64,000 nt of DNA from Paracamarosporium sp. OC-R06-R3 (taxonomy: Eukaryota > Ascomycota > Dothideomycetes > Pleosporales > Didymosphaeriaceae). Position 1 is the first letter of the stretch. Each line of letters begins with the position of its first letter. Position numbers and translations under genes: made by a program. This document shows, in pieces, positions 23,530 through 35,231 of this stretch. The notes below the pieces were generated by a model. The model was not told where the DNA came from and ran no database searches. It saw only the letters and a program-made list of their open reading frames with translations. The stretch is from the NCBI GenBank assembly GCA_019828545.1, contig JACVRA010000073.1:1-64000 (forward strand). Direction: 5' to 3'.

Positions 23530-24652
23530 TAAGGGGAAATTTACTTGGCGGATGGCTAGTAGGTAGGGTTTCTTTAGCAAGCGGCCAGTGCAGTCCCGAT
23601 AGGATTCCCACTTCTGCCCATGCATCAATACTATCGTTGTTTGCCACTTTCTCATGTCCATCAATGCATCATAGCTCCACCGCTTTCTCGTGTCTCCTGC
23701 CAAGTTTGTAAAACTAACGCCTAACTGCGATCTGCAGATCCTTGGAACAGGCTGGCCGCGGATTATCCTAGTCTGCCTAACCGTCTTCAGTGTACAATGG
23801 CACTATAATCATCAAGGTAGAAATGCCATGCATTAGTAAAAGCCTCCGTACACGGGCCTTTTTATGATACCCGGTTAGACCGTTTAGGAATTAGGGTAGA
23901 ATTCCCACGTGGTAGAATTCAATGATGCGAACAGAGATGTCAATACTCTGTACTTTTATGTTCAATATGTGCACCGTGCACCTTCGCATCATACCAGACC
24001 CGCAATTCTTGAGAATAGAAAACAGATGTTCAGTATGTATACAATAACGTTCGGCCACACGTGTTAGGTATACTTTGCTAAGACACACTTTGGTTAAAGG
24101 TCTGTGTAAACGTCTGACATATCCTGACTCGACAACACCCTGTACTCAGATGCTCAGCATGTGCACCGCGCGTCTTCACAATACGCTCAACCCAAATGTT
24201 CAATGTGTATATACCAACGGTTGACCCCACGTGTTAGGTATCCCTGTAGCTAGGGTACGCTATTTGGTTAAAGGTCCATACAAACGTCTGACATGTCTTA
24301 ACCTAAGACGATGTTACATTGCTCCTTAGCGCGTGTTTCCGATAAGGAAGTAGTCGCGTCAAGCTTTGACCAAGCTTCCTCCAAGCTTTGGTCTCGTCTA
24401 GCAGAGAGCTTGCATATTGAAGCGAAACACTCGAGGATCCGTGCTTGTTGATGGAAGCATGATCACGATGGAAGCATGATCACTATACCACTCTAGATCA
24501 CACGAAGGATGTATGGTGCCCACGAAGTATATAACAAGTCGAGGAAACGCTTGAATGTTAAAAGCACCATCGGCTCTTCCATTCGCCTCGATCATCATCG
24601 CATCCACTGTGATAGCTGCTCAATAAAGCACTCAAACATCTTTTAAGCCAAT
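23530..24652. other. Intergenic with tandem duplication
   Basis: About 1.1 kb downstream of the UstYa-like gene. It carries an imperfect 180 bp tandem duplication (separate entry), a twice-repeated 17-mer GATGGAAGCATGATCAC at about 24449-24485, and a small imperfect hairpin of AAGCTT-containing arms near 24360-24395. The end of the region is the promoter of the Bys1-like gene. Confidence 0.45.
23948..24309. repeat. Imperfect ~180 bp tandem duplication
   Basis: Copy 1 (about 23948-24137) and copy 2 (about 24140-24309) share in order a CTGTACT start, ATGTGCACCG, GATGTTCA/AATGTTCA, CACGTGTTAGGTAT, TTTGGTTAAAGGT and AAACGTCTGACAT. Many differences are transitions, and small indels separate the blocks. 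No coding capacity is seen. Confidence 0.65.
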
Positions 24653-25166
24653 ATGCGCTTCACCTCGACCCTTCTCGGTCTCAGCGCCGCCGCAGGACTA
24701 GCTCTTGCTGAGTCGTCCGCCTCCCTCTACGTTACGAACAAGTGTCCAGAGAATGTCTATGTCGTCTACAGCACCCAAAACAATGGAGAGTACCAGCAAG
24801 GCCAAAAGACGTTGTCCACGGGACAAGGATTCCAGATTCGCATGGCTGGATTAGGTACTAGCTCCCCGTTGGCTGGAGGCGGAAGCATTGGCTAATCTTT
24901 TCGTGACCGTAGGATACAGCGTTGGCTTCTCTGTCGACCCCAATTTCTACGGTACTTCCACGCCAAAGCTGATTATGGGGTACTCCGTAAACTCGGACAG
25001 CAATCTGCTGTATTACAGTATTACCACAAACGCCGGCAACCCATTCCCGAACCAGGCGTGGTCGCTTACAAGTGACAACAACCAATGCACGTCTGTCACC
25101 TCACCTAACGGTGTTACATATGCCTGCGCGGCTGGGTCGTACTTGTTCTTCAACTTGTGTGGTTAG
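24653..25166 (+). CDS. Small secreted Bys1/thaumatin-like protein
   Basis: Exons 24653..24854 and 24913..25166 (58-base intron) give 151 residues. A signal peptide is clear (MRFTSTLLGLSAAAGLALA). The mature chain starts with the pattern SLYVTNKCPENVYVVYS, which resembles fungal Bys1 (Blastomyces yeast-phase-specific) and thaumatin-like small proteins, where a conserved NxCPxxVYV strand opens the domain. Four cysteines in the mature chain suggest two disulfides. Members are cell-wall or extracellular proteins of uncertain role. Without splicing the frame ends after 80 codons; splicing restores a GYSVGFSVDP continuation. It is a second small secreted protein in this accessory stretch. Family call moderate. 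Confidence 0.7.
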
Positions 25167-26036
25167 GTCCTTGGCGATGGTTCAGTATGCGCTATGAGCA
25201 TTTCTCAGTTGCATGTCGAAGACCATCCGGTTTAAGTATGTAGTAGAAGGAGTGGTTAATACAATTTGAGCTGTTCCTAGAAATATACCTATCAGTCCTT
25301 TCCTCGAGTGTATTCGCATTCCATGGCTCCGAAAATGGCTACCATTGTTTATTCTACCGAAACCCTGTTGTCTTCTTGTTGTTATGTGAGGCCGCTGTTA
25401 TAATATCTAATTCATCCAGCCTGAGGTGACTATTCTCATCGTTTTAGGAGGTCCTTCCTCCTGTAGGTCCCCTTTGTAACAGCCCTAAGTTGCATCCATA
25501 CTATCACTAAAGAAGCTAACTAAATGACAATTAAAAAAAAAAAGGATAAGTAAAGTACAAAATCGAAGGATGAGAGTTTAAAACTTAATTCATTTGTTCC
25601 CCTCTTCAAGTACGACACTAGATGTATTCCTATAATAAGGAAATAACCTGTTGTTGTGTAAGAAGTTGCCCGAAGTCTTATCGAAAAGGGATTACGTAGT
25701 AGAATAGGAAAAAGTCAGGAGGTAGGCCAGTAGGCCAGTAGGCCAGTAGGCCAGTAGGGCAGGGCCACTATAGAAAAAAAAAGGCACAGGTTAGACGATC
25801 CAGGGGAGACACAGACTACCACACACGACTCAATATTAACAAAAACAGTAGGCAATAGTACCATAGTTTCTTAATAGTACGAATCTCTTCTCTATAAAGA
25901 GCTCTCCCGATACTTCCTCGAAGCAGTCTACTTACCCTACACTATGTATACGTGTAGTATAGTTAAGGGTGAGCTATCTAGTGTAGAGTTAAGGCATATG
26001 TACAGTACCAATGCCAAGACCGATGGTGATATGACA
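25167..26036. other. Intergenic, A-rich, short tandem repeat
   Basis: About 870 bases with no gene. An A-rich run lies at about 25531-25545. An 8-base unit GGCCAGTA is repeated about four times at 25725-25756. The sequence looks like non-coding accessory DNA. Confidence 0.5.
25725..25756. repeat. (GGCCAGTA)n microsatellite
   Basis: Four perfect tandem copies of an 8-base unit, with a broken further copy on the right. It is in non-coding DNA. Confidence 0.85.
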
Positions 26037-27448
26037 TCAACCCTTACGCGCAGTTGGATCAGTCTTCCATGTATATGTTGGTCCCACGCATAGTGCTGTT
26101 TGCTGCTTCAGCGATTCATCGCATCTTGCACCACTAGCCAGCGAAGGATTCACTTCATGAAATAAAGCTGCCTCGATGCTATTCTTGAGGGCAATGATTA
26201 CGCAAGAATCTCCCTCAGTCACGACATGCCACCTGCCACAGTTCAACGTTGTCCCTTGAGCTACCTCAACTCCGTTCGGTGGCGCAATAATAGTCTTCGA
26301 GTACCCATCTGAAGCTCCCGGTGTCGGGGTTGCCGTAGGTGGAGGGATCGTCCCCGACCACGTACCACCCTGCGGAGAGACGCAGACGTACTTGCCGTAA
26401 AAATCGGTGGCGGACTGCAGATTGGTGCAAGCTGCATCGAGCCATGAGTTATACTTTCTTACGGAGCCGAGGGCTATTTGTTGTGACCATTCTATGGACG
26501 TGCAAGTATCCTTGGGTTGTACGTAATGCGTCTGGCATGTCAAGGGTATACAAACACTCAACCCAGCAGGGAGTGCTGAGCAGTCCTTCAGTAAGGCCTG
26601 ATTACCGATATAAAGGGCAGCCGAGGACACACTGGTCATGTTGGAGATGTACTCGCATGTGTCACCTTCTTTAGTTGTGTATCGCTTGTTTGTAACGCAG
26701 TATGGCGCAGGCTCTGGTTCTACTTCCTGAAGTGGTGGAGGAATGTCCGTAGGACCTTTGCCACCGCATTGTGCGTAGACGTATTCGAGACGCTCTTTGT
26801 AGAAATTGTCGTAGATGGAGTACGGTGATGATTGCATCATTGCAAGCCGGCGGATATGGCACGCGTGACAAAGCTCTGCGCGAGGCATTGACTGGATGTC
26901 TGGAACCGTGGTGAAGTTCGCAATAATATCTATGCAGTGGCTTATCAGCAAGCGTCGTGGTACGAGAAGATGTGGATATAAGGATCAGCGGGGATAATAA
27001 AGAGATTCTATAGTGAGTGTGGGAGCGAACTGTACATACCATTACAATATGCTTTTGGTGGTTTAGGATCGGTCACACACGTCTCGTTCCATCCGGCCCA
27101 CATGTATCCGCCATATGTCATGGGTGGGTAGCCGTCCAGTGTCTTTCCAGTGCATGCAGTTGCGACCGAGTCGAACCATGTTTTCAAAGACGAGCCACAG
27201 TTCGCAGCGCAAATCGCCTTCGTGAGTTCGAGTTCCAGCGGCCCACGGTAGCTAAGCTGCATGAAACTTCGAACGTATGGCAGACAATCGAAACGAGCAG
27301 AGAGTGCCTCCACGCATTTTGTTCCAAGGCTAACATCCAGCGAGTCTGAATCATAGATAGAAAATCCATTTAATGCTTCAACCACGTGGAATGATGTTGA
27401 CCAAGCGGCTGAACCAAGGACAATCGTCCAAGCGTGTAGACTCAGCAT
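26037..27448 (-). CDS. Secreted LysM-domain protein
   Basis: Exons 27448..27040 and 26929..26037 with a 110-base intron give about 433 residues. The N-terminal MLSLHAWTIVLGSAAWSTS stretch looks like a signal peptide. The first 250 residues are cysteine-containing and unlike named domains. Then LysM-like modules follow: YTTKEGDTCEYIS...CIP, HYVQPKDTCTSIEW...CVSP and WHVVTEGDSCVIIALKNSI...CVGP. LysM modules bind chitin oligomers. In plant-associated fungi such proteins hide chitin or shield hyphae; in mycoparasites they accompany chitinases. The gene is divergent from the large chitinase, about 800 bases away, which suggests shared regulation. It has no catalytic domain. LysM identity is good; the role is inference. 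Confidence 0.8.
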
Positions 27449-28247
27449 GATAGTGTAGGAGCAATCGGCAAGGTGAATGAACTGTAGTGTGAAATCTAGG
27501 AAGTCGAAATGTGCGAGTGGCCGTTCGCCAGCAACGAGACAGGACGTCGCATCTACAAGGTCGAAGCCCGGTCGACGCTGGAGCCTAGAAGCTGACCTGC
27601 CTAGCTTGTTTGCGTACAAGAATTCTCGTTGAATTGGTCTATTGAAATCAACAACCTAGGACTTTACTGTCGGGATTGGAAACGGACGGCCCAGAACCGA
27701 AAGCTGCACTCGATCCTCCTTCTTGTAGGCGAGATGTTCATCAATTTTTCCGTCCATCCAAAGGATCTAGAAGAGTTTCGCAGGAATACCCATTACTTTG
27801 GTAAGTGACTATTGCTGTGATACTGTTGCAGTGGCGCTTCCTCAATGTTCGTTACCGCTTGATGATGACTCCACAAGAACTTTCTCAGCTTCTAGAACCA
27901 GATCTTTTGAGCGAAGCGAGATGAGCCAGTGACCTGCTGAGGATATGCGCGAATTTTGTTGAACGCATGCGCTCCACGCTTTTGCAGCCAAGAACCTCGC
28001 TACGGCTACGCGCTCCTCGGACCTCGAATGGACAATTTAGCCGCTGTAGGAATGCGGTGCAGTCGCGAGTGCCGCCAAATGCTTGGCTCGGCTCGTGAAG
28101 GGTCTGTGGGGGCGAACTCCTAAATAAAATGTAGGAACGTAATCACGTGAGACATAGGTGTCAAGGAGGGCTGGGAAGCAGAGTGTATAATGTGAAGCAG
28201 ATTTGCATGGAGTAGATTCAAGTCTAAGTTTGGTGCTTCTTTGAACT
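27449..28247. promoter_or_regulatory. Divergent region between LysM and chitinase genes
   Basis: About 800 bases separate two divergent start codons. No open frame is convincing. A GTGTATAATG-like box at about 28180-28190 lies some 60 bases before the chitinase ATG. Shared promoter function is inferred from arrangement only. Confidence 0.4.
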
Positions 28248-31200
28248 ATGTTATTCATACGGTCGTGTCTGTTGGCTCTGTCCCTTGCGAGTTTTACATT
28301 GGCTCAAAGATGTGATAATGGGCCATGTGCACTTGGATGTTGTAATAAAGAAGGGTGGTGTGGGTTTGGGCCTGATTGTGAGTTTCCGCCTCTAACGATG
28401 ACCCAGCACTTATGGTGCCTACAGATTGCGGCGATACCTGCAAGCAAAACTGCGATAGAAAGTCCGAATGTAACCCTGGTTTTGGATCTGAATGGGCACA
28501 GAAAGACAAATGCCCATTGAATGTGTGCTGTTCCAAAGACGCATTCTGTGGTGTACGAACAACTACCCATCATTATCGGCCATGTTGCTGACTTGGTTTC
28601 TAGACAACCAAAGATTATTGCGGAGACAAGCAAGTGACGCGCCCTAAATGCTCGAAAACCCATGGAAACTCGCGCATCGTGGGATACTACGAAGGTTGGG
28701 CATCGAACCGCCCATGCAATGTCTTTCGGCCGGAGAAGATACCCATCGGACTTTATACACACATCAATTTCGCCTTCGCTACGATTAATCCAAAAACGTT
28801 CAAAGTTTCCCCTGCATCAAAGGAGGATGTCAACTTATACGAGCGCTTGATGCTCCACAAGGAGAAGGATCCGGGTCTCAAGGTGTACATCGCCATCGGT
28901 GGGTGGACGTTCAATGACCCTGGACCAACAGCGACAACGTTTTCCGACCTATCTGCTTCAATTCCGAGACAAAAGATCTTCATAGAGTCCCTACTGTCAT
29001 TCATGTCCACGTATGGTTTTGATGGAGTCGATCTTGACTGGTAAGAGCTTACCCTTGCGAGATCTCAATATTGCACTGATACTAAATAACCCTTCCAGGG
29101 AGTATCCTGTTGCGGACGATCGCTCAGGAAGAGAGGTAGACTTTGCCAACTTCCCGAAATTTATGAAACGTTTGAAGCAGTCTCTCGACTCAGCCAGTAA
29201 AGGCCTTACAATCACTCTCCCGGCCTCCTATTGGTACCTTCAGCATTTCGATATAGTAGAACTGGTACGGTTCCTTCGCGGTGTAGTCGGATTCTGTCTA
29301 ATGTTTATTGCAGGCTAAAATAGTAGACTGGTTCAACATCATGTCGTATGATCTCCATGGAACATGGGATAAAGGGAACAAATGGACCGGCAATTTCCTC
29401 AACACTCACACTAACTTGACTGAGATTGGCCTTGCCCTAGACCTACTTTGGAGGAACAAAATTGATTCTTCAAAGGTCGTTATGGGTTTGGCCTTCTACG
29501 GTCGGTCGTTCTCAGTAAGCAGCCAAGCTTGTCTCGAGCCCGGATGTACCTACGAGTCTGGCGGAAAGAAAGGCAAATGCAGCAAAGAAACTGGGATACT
29601 TCTAAATTCTGAGATTGATGACCTCGTCAAAGAGAAAGGGGCCAAACCGGTTATTCACAAGATAGATGCTTCAAAGGTTGTTACATGGGACGATCAATGG
29701 GTATCTTTTGATGATGAAGAAACTTTCAAACTCAAGTCTGAGTATGCTCAATCGTTGTGCCTCGGCGGTCTGATGGTGTGGGCAATCAGTCACGATACTC
29801 AGGACGCGAAGTACAACAAGGCCTTGGCTAAGGTTACCAATCGCAAAATCTCTCTAGCGCAGCCAGCGGAAGATGGGTCGGACAAACCCTTCGAATTCGT
29901 CGATATACCAAACCCTCAGTGTAAATGGTCCAATTGCCAAGAAGGTACAGACGTCTTTCCCCTCGCGAGGACTCTCAGCTAAAGTGACGCAGCATGTCCA
30001 CAGGGCTGGGTGTGGATGAAACGCAGTGATCCCGGTGCTAGAAAAGATGAATATCTGGCCGATCAGGCTGGCTGCTATGGCACGACCTCTCGTGCCTTCT
30101 GTTGCCCGCCCAGCAGCGATATGCCCACTTGTGGATGGTATACGCACAACAATGGAGCCTGTGACCCAACGTGTCCAAGCGAAACTGTCGAAGTTGGTTC
30201 GAACGGGATGTACTGCAACAATGGGAAATACCAGGCGGCCTGCTGCACGACGAGCTCCAAAAGCATGCGTCTATACACCAAGGGCGAGTGGGGTCAGTAT
30301 CCCGATTGCGACGACACCAAGGACTGCCCCATCAAAGACTCTGCTAAGAGCACCGACCTCGGCACTTCTTCAGCTGGTACTGGTGGTGGCAACTGTGCTA
30401 TCCTTCCCGCAACATGGCTAAGTCTCCCTAACCCTCCTGAAACATACTACCTGGAGAAACGTAGGCTCTGTTATGACACCAGCGATAAGAAAGAGACGTT
30501 TTCGGACTGTGAGTGGCACACGGACATTGGTCTTTTACCGTCAAATTCACCAACCGGGACCTGTCGCAGCGGATGTCCCAGCGACCGCGTGCGCGTTGCT
30601 ATGGACCCGTTCTACGAAGGTTGCAATCAATTTGGTCATGGTGCTGCCTCTATGTGCTGCATTCCCAGCTACTCAGACACGATTGAGGTGGAGAATCCAA
30701 TCCTGGACAGTTATCGCTTCGCTTTGTCGTTCTATCTTCTCAATCCCACTTGCGCTGCCGTCGATTCAGACACGGAACGTGGTCTAGTATCCCGCGATGA
30801 CACGAAGACTAATTATGCAGCTGCTACGGCTCAAGGCATGTTACTGTCACTTCTGGTTCAGTCGCGATCTCAGTCTATGATAGAGACTATGGAGGATATC
30901 TGGAACGCTCAGATGGACGACGATTTCAAGTACTTACGTTTCCCGGGTTTGAGGGACTACATAACAGATCTCGACGAATACGACCAGGAAGGACCGATTG
31001 TTGTATCTCAGAACATAGTGTGTAACCCAAACTATTGGAATGCACGCGTCGGAAACCAGACGGAGGAGCTTGATTGCACCGAGTCGATATGTGAGTCAGG
31101 TGAATGTCCATGGGATCCCGATATTGATGACGATGCTCGACGCATGGCTCGTTCATTGCTAGATTCCACGAGCAACCATCATCATGTACACCGTGTGCAT

Positions 31201-32392
31201 GAATATCGCCACCACCATGGACTTCACCCGAATAAACTTAGCAAGCGTGCGCGAACATACTCTGCTGCCCTTTCAGGAGGAGGCGATGAAGAGACCATCG
31301 TTGTAACATTACCTGATGTATGTTTCACAAGTCCAATTCGGAATGCATACTAAGGCTCTCCACAGCATCCACCGATATCGTGGCTGAACGATGACGATCC
31401 GCTGCAAGACGAGATCATTGATTTCGTCAGTAGGGGTGACTGTGGAAACACTCTTGTAACGCATTTCTCTCTTGCGACAGGACAAAGATTCAATAGTATG
31501 TACTAAGCACCCGCCCCTACGAGAGAAATATTTAAGTAACACGACGAAAGTGGAACACCTATTTGATGGTCAATTGGTCGCAGATTTCATGGAAGATGCA
31601 GCTGCTGGCGTGTGAGTGTCTCATTGCCTGCCACAAATAGGGGTATACTAAGTTTGATGAAGGCTTTCGAGCGGTGCCGTTGCACAAACACCTCGAGTGG
31701 CGGTATCATTTTTTCGTCGGGCAAGAACAATGATCATGTTCAATCCACCGCCATTGCCAGGGAACCACCAACCAGCTAATCTTTATGAACGGATTATGGA
31801 GTGCGCTGGTAGCACAACAAATACAGGTAATTTTGTGATTACAATTCAGGACATCAATCAAGCAAAAGGCATTGTAAGTGAATTGTTCCTCAGTCTACGA
31901 ACGTGTCCTTGTAAGCCTGCTAACATGACGGTATGACAGCTAGTGGCAGGCCACAATGCGATGAACTTGAAGAAGTTAAAAAAGGCAGCAGCAAGCGGAA
32001 ACATGTTGCAAGTGCTCAAGATCCTAGGCAAGCTGAAGGCCTCGATTGGGACCATCCGATACTTGAACTACCGAGCGGTACCTGACGTCAATCAGCGCCT
32101 AACTAATATCATCAATGACATGGGAGATCAGTGGAATCACGCGCAAACACAATACAACGCAGCCTTCCCAAATGAACAAGTCCAGATTGGGGACTATTGG
32201 AGTGAGTGGGTGCAAGACTTTTACCCTTGGCTTGTCTCACATACTCAAAACTTCGTTCGGACAGGTATCAGTCTGACAAGGCAATATTGGGGTGTCAATA
32301 CAAATGAGTTGGCACCAGCAGTACTTGAGATACTAAACAACTTGGAATCCCAGCTGGACGATCTGACAATTGACACGTCGCGCATGAACTAG
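28248..32392 (+). CDS. CBM18-GH18 chitinase, killer-toxin-alpha-like
   Basis: Ten exons are inferred: 28248..28377, 28425..28552, 28604..29040, 29099..29264, 29314..29944, 29993..31317, 31366..31499, 31537..31611, 31663..31873 and 31940..32392, about 1229 residues. It has a signal peptide (to about 20), a CBM18 chitin-binding hevein-like motif (CCNKEGWCGFGPD, about 30-43), and a GH18 catalytic domain with DGVDLDWEYP (proton donor Glu about 233) and MSYDLHGTWD. A long cysteine-rich C-terminal region follows, as in fungal chitinases related to the alpha subunit of yeast killer toxins. A dibasic KR at about 915-916 is a possible Kex2 cut. The 31500..31536 gap is only 37 bases, too short for a normal intron, so it may be a frameshift or a misread junction. 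Secreted, chitin-targeting; toxin delivery is inference from family. Confidence 0.83.
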
Positions 32393-32466
32393 TCGCTTGC
32401 ATAAAGGTTTTCACAGATAGAAAAGTAGAGCAAATTGATTGATGTTACCGGTTTTCGGCACTGTCT

Positions 32467-33111
32467 CTAATCCACTCCATCCCATATATCCAAATGCATT
32501 CCCCCTATTGTTTGCGGGGCAAATTCATGCAGTCCTCCAGATCGAAATTCCAACTGGAACCACAAATCTGCCACGCTTTGTGTGTTCATCTTCATCCAGC
32601 CAAAGTAACGTTGGGCGCCATATTTTGGGTTTCTCGGAACGTAGTCCGCGGCCACATAGTCCGCTTGGACACACTTGATCCAAGTAGCACTATCTCCAAA
32701 AACGTCTTGATCAACCACGAGGAAAACTCCCTGGCTGCACAGTGTCCCTTCTATATCCATGGCGGACTTGTGAATTTGCCGGATCTGATCTAGGTCTAGG
32801 CCATCTAAGGTCGTAGCATCGGATTGTATATCCAGACGGAAAAGCTCCGACAGCTTTCGGACGTCAGGATCGTCCTCTTCAGCCTCAAGCACTGTGTCTA
32901 TTGCTTCTTCCACGGTAGCTTGGATCTGTTGGACGATGTTTTGCCATTGCTGGTCCGAGGATGGTCCGTAACTCGTTCGGTAGATTCTGAAACCCCAATT
33001 TCGATATGAGTAGTCTTCGGTTTTAGCAGCAGGGGCACTCCCATCTCCCTGTTGCTGACGAAGTTTGCGGAGCCATCTTTGGCCAAGAGACAAACGTTGA
33101 CGTGGTGGCAT
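32467..33111 (-). CDS. Fungal orphan-family protein, paralogue of 35232-35888
   Basis: 214 residues, single exon, ATG at 33111, no signal peptide or membrane segment. Its features are an N-terminal basic stretch, then NWGFRIYRTSYGPSSDQQW, an acidic middle, FLVVDQDVF, and a terminal block YFGWMKMNTQSVADLWFQL. The gene at 35232-35888 has the same order of motifs (NWGFTIYRTAYGP, FRLDARSDEVELNGLD, YFGWMKMRLDTVAELWDML), so the two are paralogues. I know this only as an uncharacterised multi-copy look in filamentous ascomycetes. Its 3' end is just 74 bases from the 3' end of the killer-toxin-like chitinase, in convergent orientation. A protective or regulatory partner role is a hypothesis from position. 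Confidence 0.72.
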   Translation of the reverse strand: MPPRQRLSLGQRWLRKLRQQQGDGSAPAAKTEDYSYRNWGFRIYRTSYGPSSDQQWQNIVQQIQATVEEAIDTVLEAEEDDPDVRKLSELFRLDIQSDATTLDGLDLDQIRQIHKSAMDIEGTLCSQGVFLVVDQDVFGDSATWIKCVQADYVAADYVPRNPKYGAQRYFGWMKMNTQSVADLWFQLEFRSGGLHEFAPQTIGGMHLDIWDGVD

Positions 33112-33722
33112 AGCGAAGTGTAGATTTCGAGTGACTGTCGAGGGTGTTGAACGCGGGGGGCTTCAGGTACTCTCGGTGAGGGGCAAAGCAATTGGTGCAA
33201 TAATCGCTTTTTGGGGGCGGCTAGGCTCCATGACACTGCTGCCTCGCGTACATGGGTGTTGAAAAGGGCCAGCCAGGTCGGTTAGATCCGGTTGAATGCA
33301 ACGAGGCGAGGCGGTTAAGGTGCCCATCTGCCAAGGCTTGGCATTAACGCATTCCGGCCAGAAACCGTGCCGCATCAATACATACACACGAGCAACATGT
33401 TACGAGGGAACTGCTTCCCAGTATGCGTCGCTTAGAGCTCTGTTTGCCTGTCTCGACCCACCGATAGCCTGACACTGCAAAAGCCTGGACTTTGAATATG
33501 GCCACCTGCAGTTGGTCTCCACCTGGGCACTGAGCTTTTCGGACTAACAAGAACCTCAACGGGGATGCTACGGCTCCTCAGGATGTTCGCACTGTTTTGA
33601 GCACGAATGATACCTAGGAACAGCCATGCAGTCTTTCACCTAGCCGAAGTATATATAATTATATAATGTACACGATGCACTCAAGTACGTCTTCAGCCTA
33701 ATTCTTTTGGTCTATCTTCGCC
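33112..33722. other. Divergent intergenic region
   Basis: About 610 bases between the orphan-family gene (-) and the four-LysM gene (+). No gene is supported. TATATAA at 33651-33657 lies about 66 bases before the LysM ATG. Confidence 0.45.
33651..33657 (+). promoter_or_regulatory. TATA-like box of four-LysM gene
   Basis: TATATAA in an AT-rich patch 66 bases upstream of the ATG at 33723. Position and sequence fit a TATA box; not proven. Confidence 0.4.
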
Positions 33723-35055
33723 ATGTTCAATTCAAATATTGCTGTTTTGCTGGTACTGTGCACCGCGAGTGTCTTTGCAGATCTCAAATATTCCCGTGGA
33801 TATGCACCAGAAGTAGTCAAACGCCAGGACAGCCCAGTCGCTCCAGATACTGCATCAGACTGTACCTGGTTCGAAGTTGCCTCCGACAGCTCTGTTGACT
33901 GTCAATATCTTGAAGACAGCTATGAACTTACGCACGAGCAGTTTTTGGATTATGTGAGTACCATTGTCCAGCGATTATTCAGAATGCTAACTCAGATGCA
34001 AGAACCCAAGCGTGTTGAATGATTGCAGCGGCATTAAGATCGGCAACGCTTATTGCGTTGAAGTCAATTATGGCTTACCTCGCCCAACGTCCGTTGTGAC
34101 CACCAAAACTTCCTCCTTGACACCTTCTGCTACTAGCAGCACAACGCCAAAACCAAGCCCAACTCAGCCTGGTCTCATCGAGTCCTGTACGAGCTTCTAT
34201 TTCGCTGTGGAAAATGATCGATGTGAGGTTATAGTGGCTAAGTACGGTACGTTCACTTTTGAGGACTTCCTTGAATGGAATCCAGCAGTCGGTGCGAACT
34301 GTAATGGCCTATGGGCAAAAACATACTACTGTGTGGGCGTGCCTGGCACACCAACGGTGCGTCCCTCCACAACCGCAGCAACCCCCACAGTTTCCACCAA
34401 GCCAAGCCCTACCAGAGAGGGAATGATTGACACATGCAACAAATTCCATTATGTTGTGGAAAATGAAACGTGCGATACGCTTGTCTCGAAGTATGGCACA
34501 TTCACCTTCCAGGACTTTCTCAAGTGGAATCCTGCGGTAGGATCGGATTGTAAAGGCCTGTGGCTGGACACATACTTCTGCGTCGGTGTACCAGGCATGA
34601 GCACCTCTACCAGATTGACGACAGCTTCATCAACAACGTTTGCGACAAGCACAAAGCCAGTGACCAGCACAGGCTTCACCACCACATTGAAGCCAACGAG
34701 TACTACCCCAACGGTTACAACCACATCAACGTACAGCTACTGTCCTTTGGAATACCAGAATGGACAATACTACTGTCTCAGTAAGACCCCTTCAATCTTG
34801 TACTCCGAAAAAGATGTTAATTTCTGCTTAGGTGACCCTAAGAGCTGCAATCCGAGCGCCCCACCCGACGTCCAACCTTCGCCTATCTGCGGCTGTAAGA
34901 AGTGGCACAAGGTTGGAAGTACAGATAACTGTGAGAGCATCATCAAGTTATACGGAATCACGAGGGCGAATTTGGACAAATGGAACCCAAGCATCAACAA
35001 CGGTGGTAACTGCAAGACACTGTGGTTAGGATATAACGTCTGCGTCGGTGCTTAA
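33723..35055 (+). CDS. Secreted protein with four LysM domains
   Basis: Exons 33723..33953 and 34003..35055 (49-base intron) give about 427 residues. A signal peptide (MFNSNIAVLLVLCTASVFA) is followed by a possible Kex2-type KR (VVKRQDS). Four LysM modules follow: WFEVASDSSVDC...FLDY|NPSVLNDC...YCVEV; FYFAVENDRCEVIVAKYG...CVGVPG; FHYVVENETCDTLVSKYG...CVGVPG; and WHKVGSTDNCESIIKLYG...CVGA. Modules 2 and 3 are nearly identical. Thr/Ser/Pro linkers separate them, probably O-glycosylated. The last linker contains an extra Cys-rich segment (YCPLEYQNGQYYC). Multi-LysM secreted proteins bind chitin and act as effectors or wall shields. The gene sits directly downstream of the chitinase gene region. 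Confidence 0.88.
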
Positions 35056-35231
35056 ACATATAACTTTTACAATCTGCTTATCAATCGAACTACTTCTAAA
35101 GTACGCACGCCGGACGTGATGCTGTACCTGTGGGCAATGCTCTGTATCCCTCTCACGAGATCGATGATTTCCCTGAAGGAGCGTTTGCCATCATTGGTTT
35201 GGTTAGGGTCAAACACTGCATTGACATCTAT

